Shown here piece after piece: positions 18,902 to 28,127 of a DNA stretch of 64,000 bases. The position numbers were made by a program, and so were the translations under genes. Below the pieces are notes generated by a model. It ran no database searches. It had not been told where the DNA came from and worked only from the letters and a program-made list of their open reading frames with translations. Each line of letters starts with the position of its first letter. Position 1 is the stretch's first letter. Origin of the DNA: [Erwinia] mediterraneensis (GTDB lineage: Bacteria; Pseudomonadota; Gammaproteobacteria; Enterobacterales; Enterobacteriaceae); the NCBI RefSeq assembly GCF_900604315.1, contig NZ_LR026978.1, positions 617,518-681,517 of the forward strand, read 5' to 3'.

Positions 18902-20122
18902 TTATCCCAGGTTCACCAGCGTCTGCAATATTTCAGACTGGGTTTTGATGGTCTGCGAATTGGACTGGTAGTTGCGCTGATAGACGATCATGTCGACCAT
19001 CTGTTTGCTCAAATCGACGTTAGAGGCTTCCAGCCGGTTACCGTACAGGTTGCCGAGGTTGCCGGTGCCAGAGATGCCAGTCACCGGCTGCCCTGACGCC
19101 GGGGATTCCTGCCAGCAGTTGTTGCCCTTTGCGGTAAGGCCCCCGGGGTTGGTAAAGCTGCTCAGCACCACCTGGGCAATCAGCTGCTGCTCGCCGTTAC
19201 TGTAGGTCGCGATCACCTGACCGTTGTCGCCCACACTGTAGCCGTTCATCTGACCGGGCGGATAACCGTTGGTGCCCGGGCTCTCCATCGCGGTTTCGCT
19301 GGCCTGCTGCGTCATGCCGGTCATATCCAGCGCGAAGCTCAGCGGTTCGCCCCCCTGATAAGCCGTGCCTTTGATCATCAGGCTGGCGGGGCTGGTGATC
19401 AGCTGTCCCGAGGTGTCAAAAGAGAGCTGGGTTTTCTGATACTCCACCTTGCCATTTGAGTCAGTGATCGGGGCGGTAGTATCGCTGGAGTAGACTTCCC
19501 AGCTGTTTGGTCCGGTTTTGACGAAATAGACATTGATGGTGTGCTGATTGCCCAGGCTGTCGTAGGCATCTACCTGAGTGACGGCGGTATTGTTTTTCGC
19601 CGGATCGAAATCCGCAGCGCTGGTATCAATCTCCTGCGCGCCGGAATCCAGGTTGCCGTGCAGGGTGCCGCTGTCCGAGGCTTTCGCCATCATTCCCCCG
19701 CCGGGGATCTGAATCGGGCCAACCTGTGCGCCGGGCTGAATTGAGGGCGGCGTTCCCGTGGCCTGATAGCCGGTGAGGAACATGCCCTGGTTATTGATAA
19801 TATAACCCTTCTCATCCTGCTTAAATTGTCCGTTGCGGCTGTAAAAAACCCGCCCCGCCTCGTCCGTCAGGCGGAAAAATCCGTTGCCCTGAATCCCCAT
19901 ATCCAGTGGGCTGCTGCCCTGGCCGAGCACGCCATCGGAGAAATTCTGGTTAACTCCCGCTACCTGTACCCCCATTCCGACCTGAGAACCGGCAAAAATA
20001 TCGGCAAAGGCGATAGAGCCTGATTTAAATCCCACGGTCTGGGAGTTCGCGATATTATTGCCGACCACATCAAGGGCTTGAGAAGCGGCATTTAATCCAC
20101 TAAGGCCTTGTGAAAAACTCAT
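18902..20122 (-). CDS. flgE: Flagellar hook protein FlgE
   Basis: A 406-residue hook subunit (E. coli 402). N-terminal SFSQGLSGLNAASQALDVVG followed by NNIANSQTVGFKSG, and C-terminal LEASNVDLSKQMVDMIVYQR, are the conserved D0/D1 parts. The middle D1/D2 region is more variable. The hook-length control proteins FliK and FlhB are outside the window. It starts 39 nt after flgD, whose product caps the growing hook. Confidence 0.97.
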   Translation of the reverse strand: MSFSQGLSGLNAASQALDVVGNNIANSQTVGFKSGSIAFADIFAGSQVGMGVQVAGVNQNFSDGVLGQGSSPLDMGIQGNGFFRLTDEAGRVFYSRNGQFKQDEKGYIINNQGMFLTGYQATGTPPSIQPGAQVGPIQIPGGGMMAKASDSGTLHGNLDSGAQEIDTSAADFDPAKNNTAVTQVDAYDSLGNQHTINVYFVKTGPNSWEVYSSDTTAPITDSNGKVEYQKTQLSFDTSGQLITSPASLMIKGTAYQGGEPLSFALDMTGMTQQASETAMESPGTNGYPPGQMNGYSVGDNGQVIATYSNGEQQLIAQVVLSSFTNPGGLTAKGNNCWQESPASGQPVTGISGTGNLGNLYGNRLEASNVDLSKQMVDMIVYQRNYQSNSQTIKTQSEILQTLVNLG

Positions 20123-20161
20123 TAAATCGTCCTGTTGCTCAAATAAAGGAAAAGAGAAAAA

Positions 20162-20842
20162 TCATTCGATCATATAAACGTCACCCAGCGACGCGGTGCC
20201 ATCCACGCCCAGTTGCAGCACGGCCCCCAGCTGGGTAAAAGAGACGCTTTCGACTCTGGCTTTTTTCAACGCGACAATGTCTGGAACCGAACCATCTTTG
20301 TTTTGCGCAGAAAAAGTAAGATTCAGGGTTTTATTTTCCATCGCACTGAGATCATCAGCGCTAATATCAGTAAGGTCAGCCAGGCTATATTTATGCACAC
20401 CTGCTTTAACCGGTTTCAGGTGACCAGTAAAGGTATTGCCTTCACTGTCGGTTAAGGTGACGACGACATCATCAGCATCGCTGTTTAATGACAGCGCAAA
20501 CTCTTTATTTCCCTCTTCGCTGGTAGAAACCACCGGCGTGCCTTCTACCAATACCGAGCGGCCAACCCAATCTGCGGCATTCATCTGTTGCATGCTGGTC
20601 ACCAGCGTTCCCACGCTGTTTAACGTGCTGTTTAATTGCTGAACCCCGGCGGCGGTATTTAATTGCGCCAGCTGGGAAGTCAGCTGATTATTATCCATCG
20701 GGTTGGTGGGATCCTGGTTTGCCATCTGCGCAACCAGCAGCGTCATAAAATTATTGGTAATATCATCAATGCTGTTGCCAGCGGGAGTACCCGCAGCGGC
20801 GGATTTACTCGTACCTGCATGCATCACGGGCGAAACGGCCAT
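20162..20842 (-). CDS. flgD: Hook-cap protein FlgD
   Basis: A 226-residue hook-assembly scaffold (E. coli 231). The conserved N-terminal motif NNFMTLLVAQMANQDPTNPM with NNQLTSQLAQLNTAAGVQQL is present. The rest forms the Tudor/FlgD-Ig-like region (EGTPVVSTSEEGNKEFALSL). It is exported and then discarded once the hook is complete. It starts 10 nt after flgC. Confidence 0.96.
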   Translation of the reverse strand: MAVSPVMHAGTSKSAAAGTPAGNSIDDITNNFMTLLVAQMANQDPTNPMDNNQLTSQLAQLNTAAGVQQLNSTLNSVGTLVTSMQQMNAADWVGRSVLVEGTPVVSTSEEGNKEFALSLNSDADDVVVTLTDSEGNTFTGHLKPVKAGVHKYSLADLTDISADDLSAMENKTLNLTFSAQNKDGSVPDIVALKKARVESVSFTQLGAVLQLGVDGTASLGDVYMIE

Positions 20843-20852
20843 CGGTAACTCC

Positions 20853-21257
20853 TTACTGACCCAGCGTCAGGGTTTTTAACATCAGCGATTTCGCCGTATT
20901 CATCACATCTACGTTGGCCTGATAGCTGCGCGACGCTGAAATGGTATTCACCATCTCACCCACCACATCGACATCCGGCTTACGTACATAGCCTTTACTG
21001 TCCGCCAGCGGATTGCCCGGCTCGTACACCAGTCTGGCGGGTGTATTGCTCTCCACCACCTCTGCGACACGCACCCCGCCAATCGCTTCGCCTGGTGCGG
21101 CCTCAGTACGGAAAATCACCTGACGAGCCCGGTAAGGCTGTCCGTCGGGCCCGGTTACACTGTCAGCGTTGGCCATATTGCTGGCGCTGACGTTTAGCCG
21201 CTGCGCCTGCGCCTGCAGTGCCGACCCGGAAATATTAAAAATCGAAAACAGAGACAC
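20853..21257 (-). CDS. flgC: Flagellar proximal rod protein FlgC
   Basis: A 134-residue proximal rod protein, the E. coli length. It has [36 protein letters not shown] and the C-terminal [20 protein letters not shown]. Translation begins at GTG (21257) behind GGGG, 7 nt after the flgB stop. Confidence 0.96.
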   Translation of the reverse strand: MSLFSIFNISGSALQAQAQRLNVSASNMANADSVTGPDGQPYRARQVIFRTEAAPGEAIGGVRVAEVVESNTPARLVYEPGNPLADSKGYVRKPDVDVVGEMVNTISASRSYQANVDVMNTAKSLMLKTLTLGQ

Positions 21258-21264
21258 GGCAGAA

Positions 21265-21678
21265 TTACCCCTGGTTAATGACGCTCATCATGCTTTTTAT
21301 CTGGGCGCTGAGGAAACTCAGGCTCGACTGATATTTCATGCTGTTGTCAGCAAAATTAACCCGCTCGCGATCCATATCTACCGTATTACCATCAGCGCTG
21401 GGTTGATCGGGCGTACGATAAAGCAGTTCGTTATGTAGCCTGTTTTTTCCCTGTGCGCTGATATGGTGACGTGACGTTAATTGCAATGCGAGCGCACCCG
21501 TCTCTGAAGTTTGCTGGCTGAGGGCTGCCTTTAATGATTTACTGAAATCGATATCGCGTGCCATATAGCCAGGCGTATCCGCATTTGCAATATTAGACGC
21601 TAAAATATCCTGTCTTTTATTGAGTAAACTTAGCGCCTCCTGCTGAAATCGCAGTTCATTATTGAGCTTATCAATCAT
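21265..21678 (-). CDS. flgB: Flagellar proximal rod protein FlgB
   Basis: A 137-residue proximal rod protein (E. coli 138) and the first gene of the flgBCDEFGHIJKL operon. The segment [20 protein letters not shown] is the rod signature, and [20 protein letters not shown] is the conserved C-terminal part. It is transcribed from the divergent region shared with flgA. Confidence 0.96.
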   Translation of the reverse strand: MIDKLNNELRFQQEALSLLNKRQDILASNIANADTPGYMARDIDFSKSLKAALSQQTSETGALALQLTSRHHISAQGKNRLHNELLYRTPDQPSADGNTVDMDRERVNFADNSMKYQSSLSFLSAQIKSMMSVINQG

Positions 21679-21938
21679 GATATCTCCGCTGGCCTCAAGA
21701 GGGTTATTCAGGGCAGCAGTTTATGACCAGCAAGCCAAAAGCAAAAATTCAAGAACCTGACACTTCCGGGTCTATTTTGCCAGTTAACTACAACAAAAGA
21801 TTTCAGCCCCAGCAAAGCCATTAATTAGCAGCAAAACTGCCAGTAACCCGGAAGTTTGACCGGACGTCGTTTACGTTATAGTAGATATTCCTTTTTCCCG
21901 GCAGATCATTCAGGACAGCATTGAAGGATTTATGGGTT
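21679..21938. promoter_or_regulatory. Divergent flgB/flgA promoter region with paired inverted repeats
   Basis: This 260-bp gap separates divergent flgB and flgA. A perfect 10-bp inverted pair ACTTCCGGGT (21762-21771) and ACCCGGAAGT (21846-21855) spans its middle, with centres 84 bp apart. A second motif, GCCAGT followed by TAAC or AACC, recurs inside both arms as a direct repeat. For flgA a good sigma-70 promoter is visible: TTTGAC (21855-21860), 16-nt spacer, TATAGT (21877-21882). The right arm abuts its -35, as expected for an activator site. No good -10 was found for flgB on the other side. Confidence 0.6.
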
Positions 21939-22649
21939 ATGCCAGATATTTCCTTACCTTTTATTTACATTTTTATTTATCTGATTGCGCTGATTGGTTT
22001 CAATCCGGCCCGGGCGGCAACAAATGAAAAAGATATTCGCGCTAAAATTAGCGAAATATTAAATAATCGGAATCAGACTGAATATGGCAGCGCCGTGCGC
22101 CAACAGGTGATGCTGCTGACGCCGCCCGCTAAGCTGGCCGGAATCTGTGCCAATCCCGCTCTCATCGTCCCGGAAAGTCGTCGCCTGACCGGCAAGCGCA
22201 GCGTGCTGGCGAAATGCGCGGATAAACGTTTTTTTATTCAGATCGCGCTGACGGCGGAAGGCCGCTACTGGGTCGCGGCCCGCCACCTCAGCGGCGGCCA
22301 TACGCTGACCAGGCAGGATATTCAGCCACGTACCGGCAACCTGGCCCCGCTGCCCGCCGGTACGCTGTTTCAGGCCGACAGGATAGTGGGCGCGATGCTG
22401 ACGCGTCCCGTGGAGGCAGGAGAGCCGCTGGTTAAAAGCCAGCTCAGACCACGCTGGCTGGCAACCACCGGCACCCGGGTAGAGGTCATGATGGCAGGTG
22501 AGGACTTTCAGATCCGCGCGCCAGGCAAGGCGATGAATAACGCCGCCCTCAACCAGCCGCTGAAGGTCAGAATGAAATCGGGGCAAACGGTAACAGGCAC
22601 TCTGATTGCCGCCGGTGTCGTCCGCATTAACAGCAACACCGGGCTTTAG
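21939..22649 (+). CDS. flgA: P-ring assembly chaperone FlgA
   Basis: A 236-residue periplasmic chaperone for FlgI assembly (E. coli 219). A hydrophobic signal peptide spans about residues 5-27 and ends near ARA. The C-terminal SAF domain includes AARHLSGGHTLTRQDIQPRT, DRIVGAMLTRPVEAGEPL and the final VTGTLIAAGVVRI. The ATG at 21939 was preferred because GAAGGA lies 10 nt upstream and the signal peptide follows directly; a TTG at 21921 is in frame but lacks a ribosome site. It is the first gene of flgA-flgM-flgN. Confidence 0.93.
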   Translation: MPDISLPFIYIFIYLIALIGFNPARAATNEKDIRAKISEILNNRNQTEYGSAVRQQVMLLTPPAKLAGICANPALIVPESRRLTGKRSVLAKCADKRFFIQIALTAEGRYWVAARHLSGGHTLTRQDIQPRTGNLAPLPAGTLFQADRIVGAMLTRPVEAGEPLVKSQLRPRWLATTGTRVEVMMAGEDFQIRAPGKAMNNAALNQPLKVRMKSGQTVTGTLIAAGVVRINSNTGL

Positions 22650-22711
22650 TTATTTTTCAATGCACCGTTATTAACAGTAACGGCAGAGAAAAACAGTTTA
22701 TGAGGTAACAC

Positions 22712-23002
22712 ATGAGTATTGAGCGGACAGCCCCGGCAGCAGCCATCGCGGCAGATCCCTTTGCCAGGGATAGTGGGACAGTGAGAAACCCATCCCCCCT
22801 CAGCCACAGCAAACCCGTCGCGGAGGCGACGGTTACCCGGGTGGAGATCAGTCACGCCAGCCGCCAGCGGATCGCCAGTGAGACGCAGGATGCCGACAAC
22901 GAGCGGGTTGCCGCCATTCAGCAGGCGCTGGCGGCGGGTGACTATCAGATCGACCACGAACAGATTGCCGCGGCGTTAGTGCGTAATATTATTCAGGGTT
23001 AA
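22712..23002 (+). CDS. flgM: Anti-sigma-28 factor FlgM
   Basis: A 96-residue FlgM (E. coli 97). Binds and inhibits FliA until it is exported through the finished hook-basal body. The N-terminal half is low-complexity and probably unfolded. The C-terminal FliA-binding helices appear in ERVAAIQQALAAGDYQIDHE and IAAALVRNIIQG. It lies 62 nt after flgA; the gap has a small hairpin CCGTTA/TAACGG (22665-22683). GAGGT precedes the ATG. It forms a complete sigma/anti-sigma pair with fliA in the same island. Confidence 0.93.
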   Translation: MSIERTAPAAAIAADPFARDSGTVRNPSPLSHSKPVAEATVTRVEISHASRQRIASETQDADNERVAAIQQALAAGDYQIDHEQIAAALVRNIIQG

Positions 23003-23009
23003 CCGGCTG

Positions 23010-23456
23010 ATGATGGAAAATTTACTGTCGACGCTGATACGGCTGCAGGAATCACTGGCGGCGTTGCAGCCCGTGTTACAGGAAGAGAACCGCCAGCTGA
23101 GCGCGCTGAAAATCAATCCGGTATCGTTACAGGCGCTCGCCGATCACAAGAGCCGCCTGCTGGCCGCCATTGCGCACTATGATGCGCAGCGCAAAGAGCA
23201 GGAGACGGCGCTGCATCTGACGGCGCCCTATGCACAGCAGGTTGAACTGGCGGCGCGCTGGCAGGCGATTGTGCAGCAGGTGAAACAGTCAAACGCGCTG
23301 AATCAGAAAAGCGGTCAGCTGCTGGAAAGACAGATGAAAAATGCCAGCGGCTTACGGGGGGCGATGAGTAAGGCAGGCGCAACGGTGGCGCTGTATGGCG
23401 CGAAAGGCGAGGTCAGCGATTCCGGCATGGCGCGAGCGTATCACATCAGTATCTGA
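23010..23456 (+). CDS. flgN: Flagellar export chaperone FlgN
   Basis: A 148-residue helical chaperone for FlgK and FlgL (E. coli 138). The N terminus LLSTLIRLQESLAALQPVLQ and C-terminal QSNALNQKSGQLLERQM are typical of FlgN. It starts 7 nt after flgM at ATGATG; the second ATG is equally possible. It is the last gene of the island and faces cysC. One of its presumed clients, FlgL, is truncated here. Confidence 0.9.
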   Translation: MMENLLSTLIRLQESLAALQPVLQEENRQLSALKINPVSLQALADHKSRLLAAIAHYDAQRKEQETALHLTAPYAQQVELAARWQAIVQQVKQSNALNQKSGQLLERQMKNASGLRGAMSKAGATVALYGAKGEVSDSGMARAYHISI

Positions 23457-23486
23457 TCCCTGCAGGTTGTCGCCCACAGGGATCAG
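23453..23486. terminator. Hairpin between convergent flgN and cysC
   Basis: Perfect 10-bp arms CTGATCCCTG/CAGGGATCAG (23453-23462 and 23477-23486) overlap the flgN stop codon and lie 8 nt from the cysC stop. Neither strand has a clear T run, so this may be an mRNA 3' stabiliser or a weak terminator serving both convergent units. It marks the border between the flagellar island and the sulfate genes. Confidence 0.4.
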
Positions 23487-23494
23487 CCACGGGA

Positions 23495-24100
23495 TCAGGC
23501 GCGGATAATCTCACGGCGCTGGAGTTCCGCCATCACCTGCGCGCATAGCTCCGTTATCGCCGCTTCGCCATGCAGATGGATATCTGCGGCAACCGGCGCT
23601 TCGTAGACAGCATCGATGCCGGTGAAATTTTTTAACTCACCGGCCCGCGCTTTTTTATACAATCCTTTGGGATCGCGCTGCTCACACACCGCCAGCGGGG
23701 TATCGACAAACACTTCGATAAACTGTCCCGGCGCCAGCAGATCGCGCACCATCTGGCGCTCCGCGCGATGGGGCGAGATAAAGGCGGTGAGTACCACCAG
23801 CCCGGCGTCCACCAACAGCTTTGCCACTTCACCCACGCGTCGGATGTTCTCTTTACGATCGGCATCGCTGAAACCGAGATCGCGGCACAGACCGTGGCGC
23901 ACATTATCGCCATCCAGCAGATAGGTACTGACGCCCGCCTGATACAGCGCCTGTTCCAGCGCGCCAGCGACGGTCGATTTACCCGAGCCGGACAGGCCGG
24001 TGAACCACAGCACGGCACCCTGATGCCCGTGCTGCTGCTCACGCTCCGCGCGCGTTACCGCATGGGCGTGCCAGACGACATTTTCGTCATGCTGCGCCAT
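23495..24100 (-). CDS. cysC: Adenylylsulfate kinase CysC
   Basis: A 201-residue APS kinase (E. coli 201) that phosphorylates APS to PAPS with ATP. The P-loop GLSGSGKST is near residue 36, followed by [20 protein letters not shown] and [10 protein letters not shown], where the phosphoenzyme serine lies. It overlaps the cysN stop by one base (TAATG) and is the last gene of cysG-cysD-cysN-cysC. Expression is expected to need CysB and inducer, by family knowledge. Confidence 0.97.
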   Translation of the reverse strand: MAQHDENVVWHAHAVTRAEREQQHGHQGAVLWFTGLSGSGKSTVAGALEQALYQAGVSTYLLDGDNVRHGLCRDLGFSDADRKENIRRVGEVAKLLVDAGLVVLTAFISPHRAERQMVRDLLAPGQFIEVFVDTPLAVCEQRDPKGLYKKARAGELKNFTGIDAVYEAPVAADIHLHGEAAITELCAQVMAELQRREIIRA

Positions 24101-25527
24101 TACTGACCACCCAGCAGGTCGCGGGCCCCCCAGTGCGGGAAGTGGCGACGAATCAGTGCGTTCAGTTCCAGCTCAAAGTCGCTGTACTCACCGGCATTAC
24201 GCGTCGCATTCGCCAGCGGCTCATTGACCATACCGGCACCAACAGTGACGTTGGTCAGGCGATCGATAAAGATCAGGCCGCCGGTCACCGGGTTCTGCTG
24301 ATACTTATCCAGCACCATCGGCTCGTCGAAGGTCAACTCGACCCGGCCGATACCGTTCAGCGGCAGGTTATCTACCTCGCGCTGCGCCAGAGTGTTGATC
24401 TCCACCTGGTAGTCCACTTTCTCTACCCGCGCGCGCGATTTTTTGCCTGCGATCTTAATGTCGTAGCTCTGGCCCGGCTGCAGCGGCTGTTCGGCCATCC
24501 ACACCACATCGACCTTCGCCGACTGCACCGCTGCCAGTTCTGCTGCAGCATCCACCAGCAGGTCGCCACGGCTGATATCAATCTCATCTTTCAGCACCAG
24601 GGTGATGGCTTCACCCGCGCCCGCTTCCTGCAGATCGCCATCAAAAGTGACGATGCGCGCGATGCTCGACTCCACCCCGGAAGGCAGCACTTTCACACGC
24701 TGGCCCACTTTCACCACGCCTGACGCCAGCGTACCGGCATAGCCGCGGAAATCGAGGTTAGGACGGTTAACATACTGCACCGGAAAACGCATCGGCTGAT
24801 GGTCGACTACGCGGTTCAGCTCAACAGTTTCCAGCACATCCAGCAAAGTCGGGCCGCTGTACCAGTTCATGGTCTGGCTCGTCGCCGCCACGTTATCCCC
24901 TTCCAGGGCCGACATCGGCACAAAACGAATATCGAGATCTTCCGGCAACTGTGCCGCGAAATCGAGGTAGTCCTGTTTGATCTGCTCGAAGACTTCCTGC
25001 CTGTACTCCACCAGATCCATTTTATTGATCGCCACCACCAGGTGTTTAATTCCCAGCAGGGTGGAGATAAAGCTGTGGCGACGGGTTTGATCCAGTACGC
25101 CTTTACGCGCATCGATCAGCAGGATCGCCAGATCGCAGGTAGAAGCGCCGGTGGCCATATTACGGGTGTACTGCTCATGTCCCGGCGTGTCGGCGATGAT
25201 AAATTTACGCTTTTCGGTGGAGAAGTAGCGATAGGCGACATCGATCGTGATGCCCTGCTCGCGCTCCGCCTGCAGGCCATCCACCAGCAGCGCCAGATCC
25301 AGCTTCTCGCCCTGTGTGCCGTGACGTTTGCTGTCGTTGTGCAGTGACGAAAGCTGATCTTCATAAATCTGGCGGGTGTCATGTAGCAGACGACCAATCA
25401 GCGTACTTTTGCCATCGTCGACGCTGCCGCAGGTGAGGAAACGCAGCAGACTTTTATGCTGTTGCGCCGTCAGCCAGGCTTCTACCCCGCCCTGTTCGGC
25501 GATCTGTTGTGCAATAACGGTATTCAT
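24100..25527 (-). CDS. cysN: Sulfate adenylyltransferase GTPase subunit CysN
   Basis: A 475-residue EF-Tu-like GTPase (E. coli 475) that drives APS synthesis by CysD. Motifs: [15 protein letters not shown] (G1), [18 protein letters not shown] (G3) and NKMD (G4), followed by two beta-barrel domains. It starts 11 nt after cysD and overlaps cysC by one base. Confidence 0.97.
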   Translation of the reverse strand: MNTVIAQQIAEQGGVEAWLTAQQHKSLLRFLTCGSVDDGKSTLIGRLLHDTRQIYEDQLSSLHNDSKRHGTQGEKLDLALLVDGLQAEREQGITIDVAYRYFSTEKRKFIIADTPGHEQYTRNMATGASTCDLAILLIDARKGVLDQTRRHSFISTLLGIKHLVVAINKMDLVEYRQEVFEQIKQDYLDFAAQLPEDLDIRFVPMSALEGDNVAATSQTMNWYSGPTLLDVLETVELNRVVDHQPMRFPVQYVNRPNLDFRGYAGTLASGVVKVGQRVKVLPSGVESSIARIVTFDGDLQEAGAGEAITLVLKDEIDISRGDLLVDAAAELAAVQSAKVDVVWMAEQPLQPGQSYDIKIAGKKSRARVEKVDYQVEINTLAQREVDNLPLNGIGRVELTFDEPMVLDKYQQNPVTGGLIFIDRLTNVTVGAGMVNEPLANATRNAGEYSDFELELNALIRRHFPHWGARDLLGGQ

Positions 25528-25538
25528 CTGGCAGCTCC

Positions 25539-26447
25539 TTAGAAATAACCCTGACGTTTTTTCAGTTCCATCGAACCGGACTGATCGCGGTCAATCACAC
25601 GGCCCTGACGCTCACTGGTGGTTGAAACCAGCATCTCTTCGATAATTTCGGGCAGCGTCTGCGCTTCCGATTCCACCGCGCCGGTCAGCGGCCAGCAGCC
25701 CAGGGTACGGAAACGCACCATGCGCTGTTTGATCACTTCGCCGGGCTGCAGATCGATACGATCGTCATCCACCATCATCAGCATGCCGTCGCGCTCCAGC
25801 ACCGGGCGCGGTGCTGCCAGATAGAGCGGCACGATCTCAATATTTTCCAGGAAGATGTACTGCCAGATATCGAGCTCCGTCCAGTTGGAGAGCGGGAAGA
25901 CGCGGATGCTCTCCCCTTTATTGATCTGGCCGTTGTAGTTGTGCCACAGCTCCGGACGCTGATTTTTCGGGTCCCAGCGGTGAAAACGGTCGCGGAAGGA
26001 GTAGATACGCTCTTTCGCGCGCGACTTCTCTTCATCACGCCGTGCGCCGCCAAAAGCGGCATCAAAACCATATTTGTTCAGCGCCTGCTTCAGCCCTTCG
26101 GTTTTCATGATATCGGTATGTTTGGCGCTGCCATGTACAAAGGGGTTAATGCCCATCGCGACGCCTTCCGGGTTGCGATGCACCAGCAGCTCTGCGCCCA
26201 TCGCCTTCACAGTACGGTCGCGGAATTCGTACATCTCGCGGAATTTCCAGCCAGTGTCTACATGCAGCAGCGGAAAGGGCAGCGTGCCCGGATAGAAGGC
26301 TTTACGCGCCAGATGCAGCATTACCGAAGAGTCTTTGCCGATGGAATACATCATCACCGGATTGCTGAACTCAGCCGCGACTTCACGGATGATATGGATA
26401 CTCTCTGCTTCCAGTTGACGCAAATGAGTGAGTCGTTTTTGGTCCAT
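25539..26447 (-). CDS. cysD: Sulfate adenylyltransferase subunit CysD
   Basis: A 302-residue ATP sulfurylase catalytic subunit (E. coli 302). It has the PP-loop [17 protein letters not shown] near residue 36 and the conserved tail ending LKKRQGYF. With CysN it forms APS from ATP and sulfate. It is 9 nt downstream of cysG in the same operon. Confidence 0.97.
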   Translation of the reverse strand: MDQKRLTHLRQLEAESIHIIREVAAEFSNPVMMYSIGKDSSVMLHLARKAFYPGTLPFPLLHVDTGWKFREMYEFRDRTVKAMGAELLVHRNPEGVAMGINPFVHGSAKHTDIMKTEGLKQALNKYGFDAAFGGARRDEEKSRAKERIYSFRDRFHRWDPKNQRPELWHNYNGQINKGESIRVFPLSNWTELDIWQYIFLENIEIVPLYLAAPRPVLERDGMLMMVDDDRIDLQPGEVIKQRMVRFRTLGCWPLTGAVESEAQTLPEIIEEMLVSTTSERQGRVIDRDQSGSMELKKRQGYF

Positions 26448-26456
26448 AATTTTCCC

Positions 26457-27872
26457 TCAAGCCAGATTGACAACAACGGACTCACGAGCCCCCTGCTGTG
26501 CCGAATGTTGGAACCAGGCCAGTTGCCCGTGCAAATTTACCACTTCCCCGATCACCAGCAGCGCCGGGGTTGGCGCTGAATGCGCCAGCGCTTCAAGCTG
26601 TTCTAATGTCCCGGTCAGCACCTGTTGATCCTGACGGGTACCGCAACCAATCACCGCTACCGGCGTTTCCGGCGCGCGGCCATGGGCGATCAGCGCGGCG
26701 CTAATCTGTGCCGCTTTGACGGTACCCATATAGATCGCCAGCGTCTGACGCGCCCGCGCCAGCGAAGGCCAGTCGATATCGGCGCCGTCGGCGCGACAGT
26801 GCCCGGTAATAAAGAGCACGCTCTGGGCATAGTCACGATGGGTTAACGGGATACCGGCATAGGCCGTGGCACCCGCAGCGGCGGTGATGCCGGGTACCAC
26901 CTGGAACGGAATCCCGGCCGCCTGCGCCGCCTGCAGCTCTTCGCCGCCGCGGCCAAAAATAAAGGGGTCGCCGCCTTTCAGGCGCACCACGCGTTTGCCT
27001 TCACTTGCCAGCTTCACCAGCAATTGATTTGTCTCTTCCTGCGCCACCGAATGCGCACCGGCGCGCTTGCCGACGCAGATCAGGTCAGCATCGCGGCGCA
27101 CCAGCTCCAGCACCTCGTCGCTGACCAGATGATCGTAAAGCACCACGTCCGCCAGCTGCATCACCTGCAGCCCGCGTAAGGTCAGCAGACCGCTGTCGCC
27201 CGGCCCGGCACCGACCAGGATAATTTCGCCCTGCGGGTTCTGCTCGCTCGTCAGCTCACGATCAAGCGTCTGCTGCGCGGCGTTGACGTTGCCCGCTGCC
27301 ATCTGACTGGCAAACAGGCCGTTGAAGGCGCGTTCCCAGAAGCGGCGACGATCGGACATCTTGCTGTAGCGCTGTTTCACTTTGTCGCGCCACTGTCCGG
27401 CTACCTGCGCCATCTGTCCCAGGTTAGCGGGCAGCAGCGCCTCCAGTTTTTCCCGCAGCAGGCGTGCCAGTACCGGCGCCGTGCCGCTGGAGGAGATCGC
27501 CACCACCAGCGGTGAGCGGTCAACAATAGAGGGGAAAATAAAGCTGCATTTCGGCTGATCGTCAACGACGTTCACCAGCTTCTGACGCGCATTGGCGGCA
27601 TCAAACACCCGGCTGTTCAACGCATTGTCGTCGGTTGCGGCAATCACCAGAAAGACGGTATCCAGCTGTGCTTCGTCAAAAGCGGTCGCCAGCCACTCTA
27701 TCTGCTGTTCTTCCCGCAGCGCCTGTAGTTCGGGGCAGAGCGTGCGGGCCGCTACCTGCACCCGCGCACCCGCACGGCGCAGCAGCGCAATTTTGCGCGC
27801 CGCCACATCACCACCACCGACAACCAAAACAGGCCGGCCCTTGAGATCGGCAAAGAGAGGCAGATAGTCCAC
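26457..27872 (-). CDS. cysG: Siroheme synthase CysG
   Basis: A 471-residue trifunctional enzyme (E. coli 457). The N-terminal half is the precorrin-2 dehydrogenase/ferrochelatase module with NAD motif [11 protein letters not shown]. The C-terminal half is uroporphyrinogen-III methyltransferase, with [18 protein letters not shown] and [16 protein letters not shown]. It starts at GTG behind AAAGGT. In E. coli cysG sits in the nir operon. Here it is the first gene before cysDNC, so siroheme supply is tied to the sulfite reductase that uses it. A second copy elsewhere in the genome is possible. Confidence 0.95.
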   Translation of the reverse strand: MDYLPLFADLKGRPVLVVGGGDVAARKIALLRRAGARVQVAARTLCPELQALREEQQIEWLATAFDEAQLDTVFLVIAATDDNALNSRVFDAANARQKLVNVVDDQPKCSFIFPSIVDRSPLVVAISSSGTAPVLARLLREKLEALLPANLGQMAQVAGQWRDKVKQRYSKMSDRRRFWERAFNGLFASQMAAGNVNAAQQTLDRELTSEQNPQGEIILVGAGPGDSGLLTLRGLQVMQLADVVLYDHLVSDEVLELVRRDADLICVGKRAGAHSVAQEETNQLLVKLASEGKRVVRLKGGDPFIFGRGGEELQAAQAAGIPFQVVPGITAAAGATAYAGIPLTHRDYAQSVLFITGHCRADGADIDWPSLARARQTLAIYMGTVKAAQISAALIAHGRAPETPVAVIGCGTRQDQQVLTGTLEQLEALAHSAPTPALLVIGEVVNLHGQLAWFQHSAQQGARESVVVNLA

Positions 27873-28127
27873 GTTAACCTTTAGCGTAGTTACAATGAGT
27901 TAACGCGACTATACGTCTGCGGGTTTATACAGATGAAATTACGAATTGGAATGAGTAGTTACCTAATGGAATAACGCGCTGCATTTGCTGAGTACAAAAT
28001 GTGCTTAGCAGATGATATTGCAGGCGTTTCGGGACAATTCGAATTGTGCAATGGCGATCACAGTTTCATACTGGCAGCGAACTTTTTTTGCCTCAGACGT
28101 CACAGGATGACAGGAAAGGATAGCGTT
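27873..28127. promoter_or_regulatory. Divergent cysG/iap intergenic region
   Basis: A 255-bp gap holding the promoters of the cysGDNC operon and of iap. CysB sites are long, AT-rich and poorly conserved, so none can be assigned by eye. An upstream in-frame extension of iap through this region was rejected because it lacks family similarity. Confidence 0.4.

Noticed and set aside
27999..28127. N-terminally extended iap beginning at 27999 or 28107
   Set aside because: The ATG at 28128 has a strong ribosome site and begins a proper signal peptide; the extension has no similarity.
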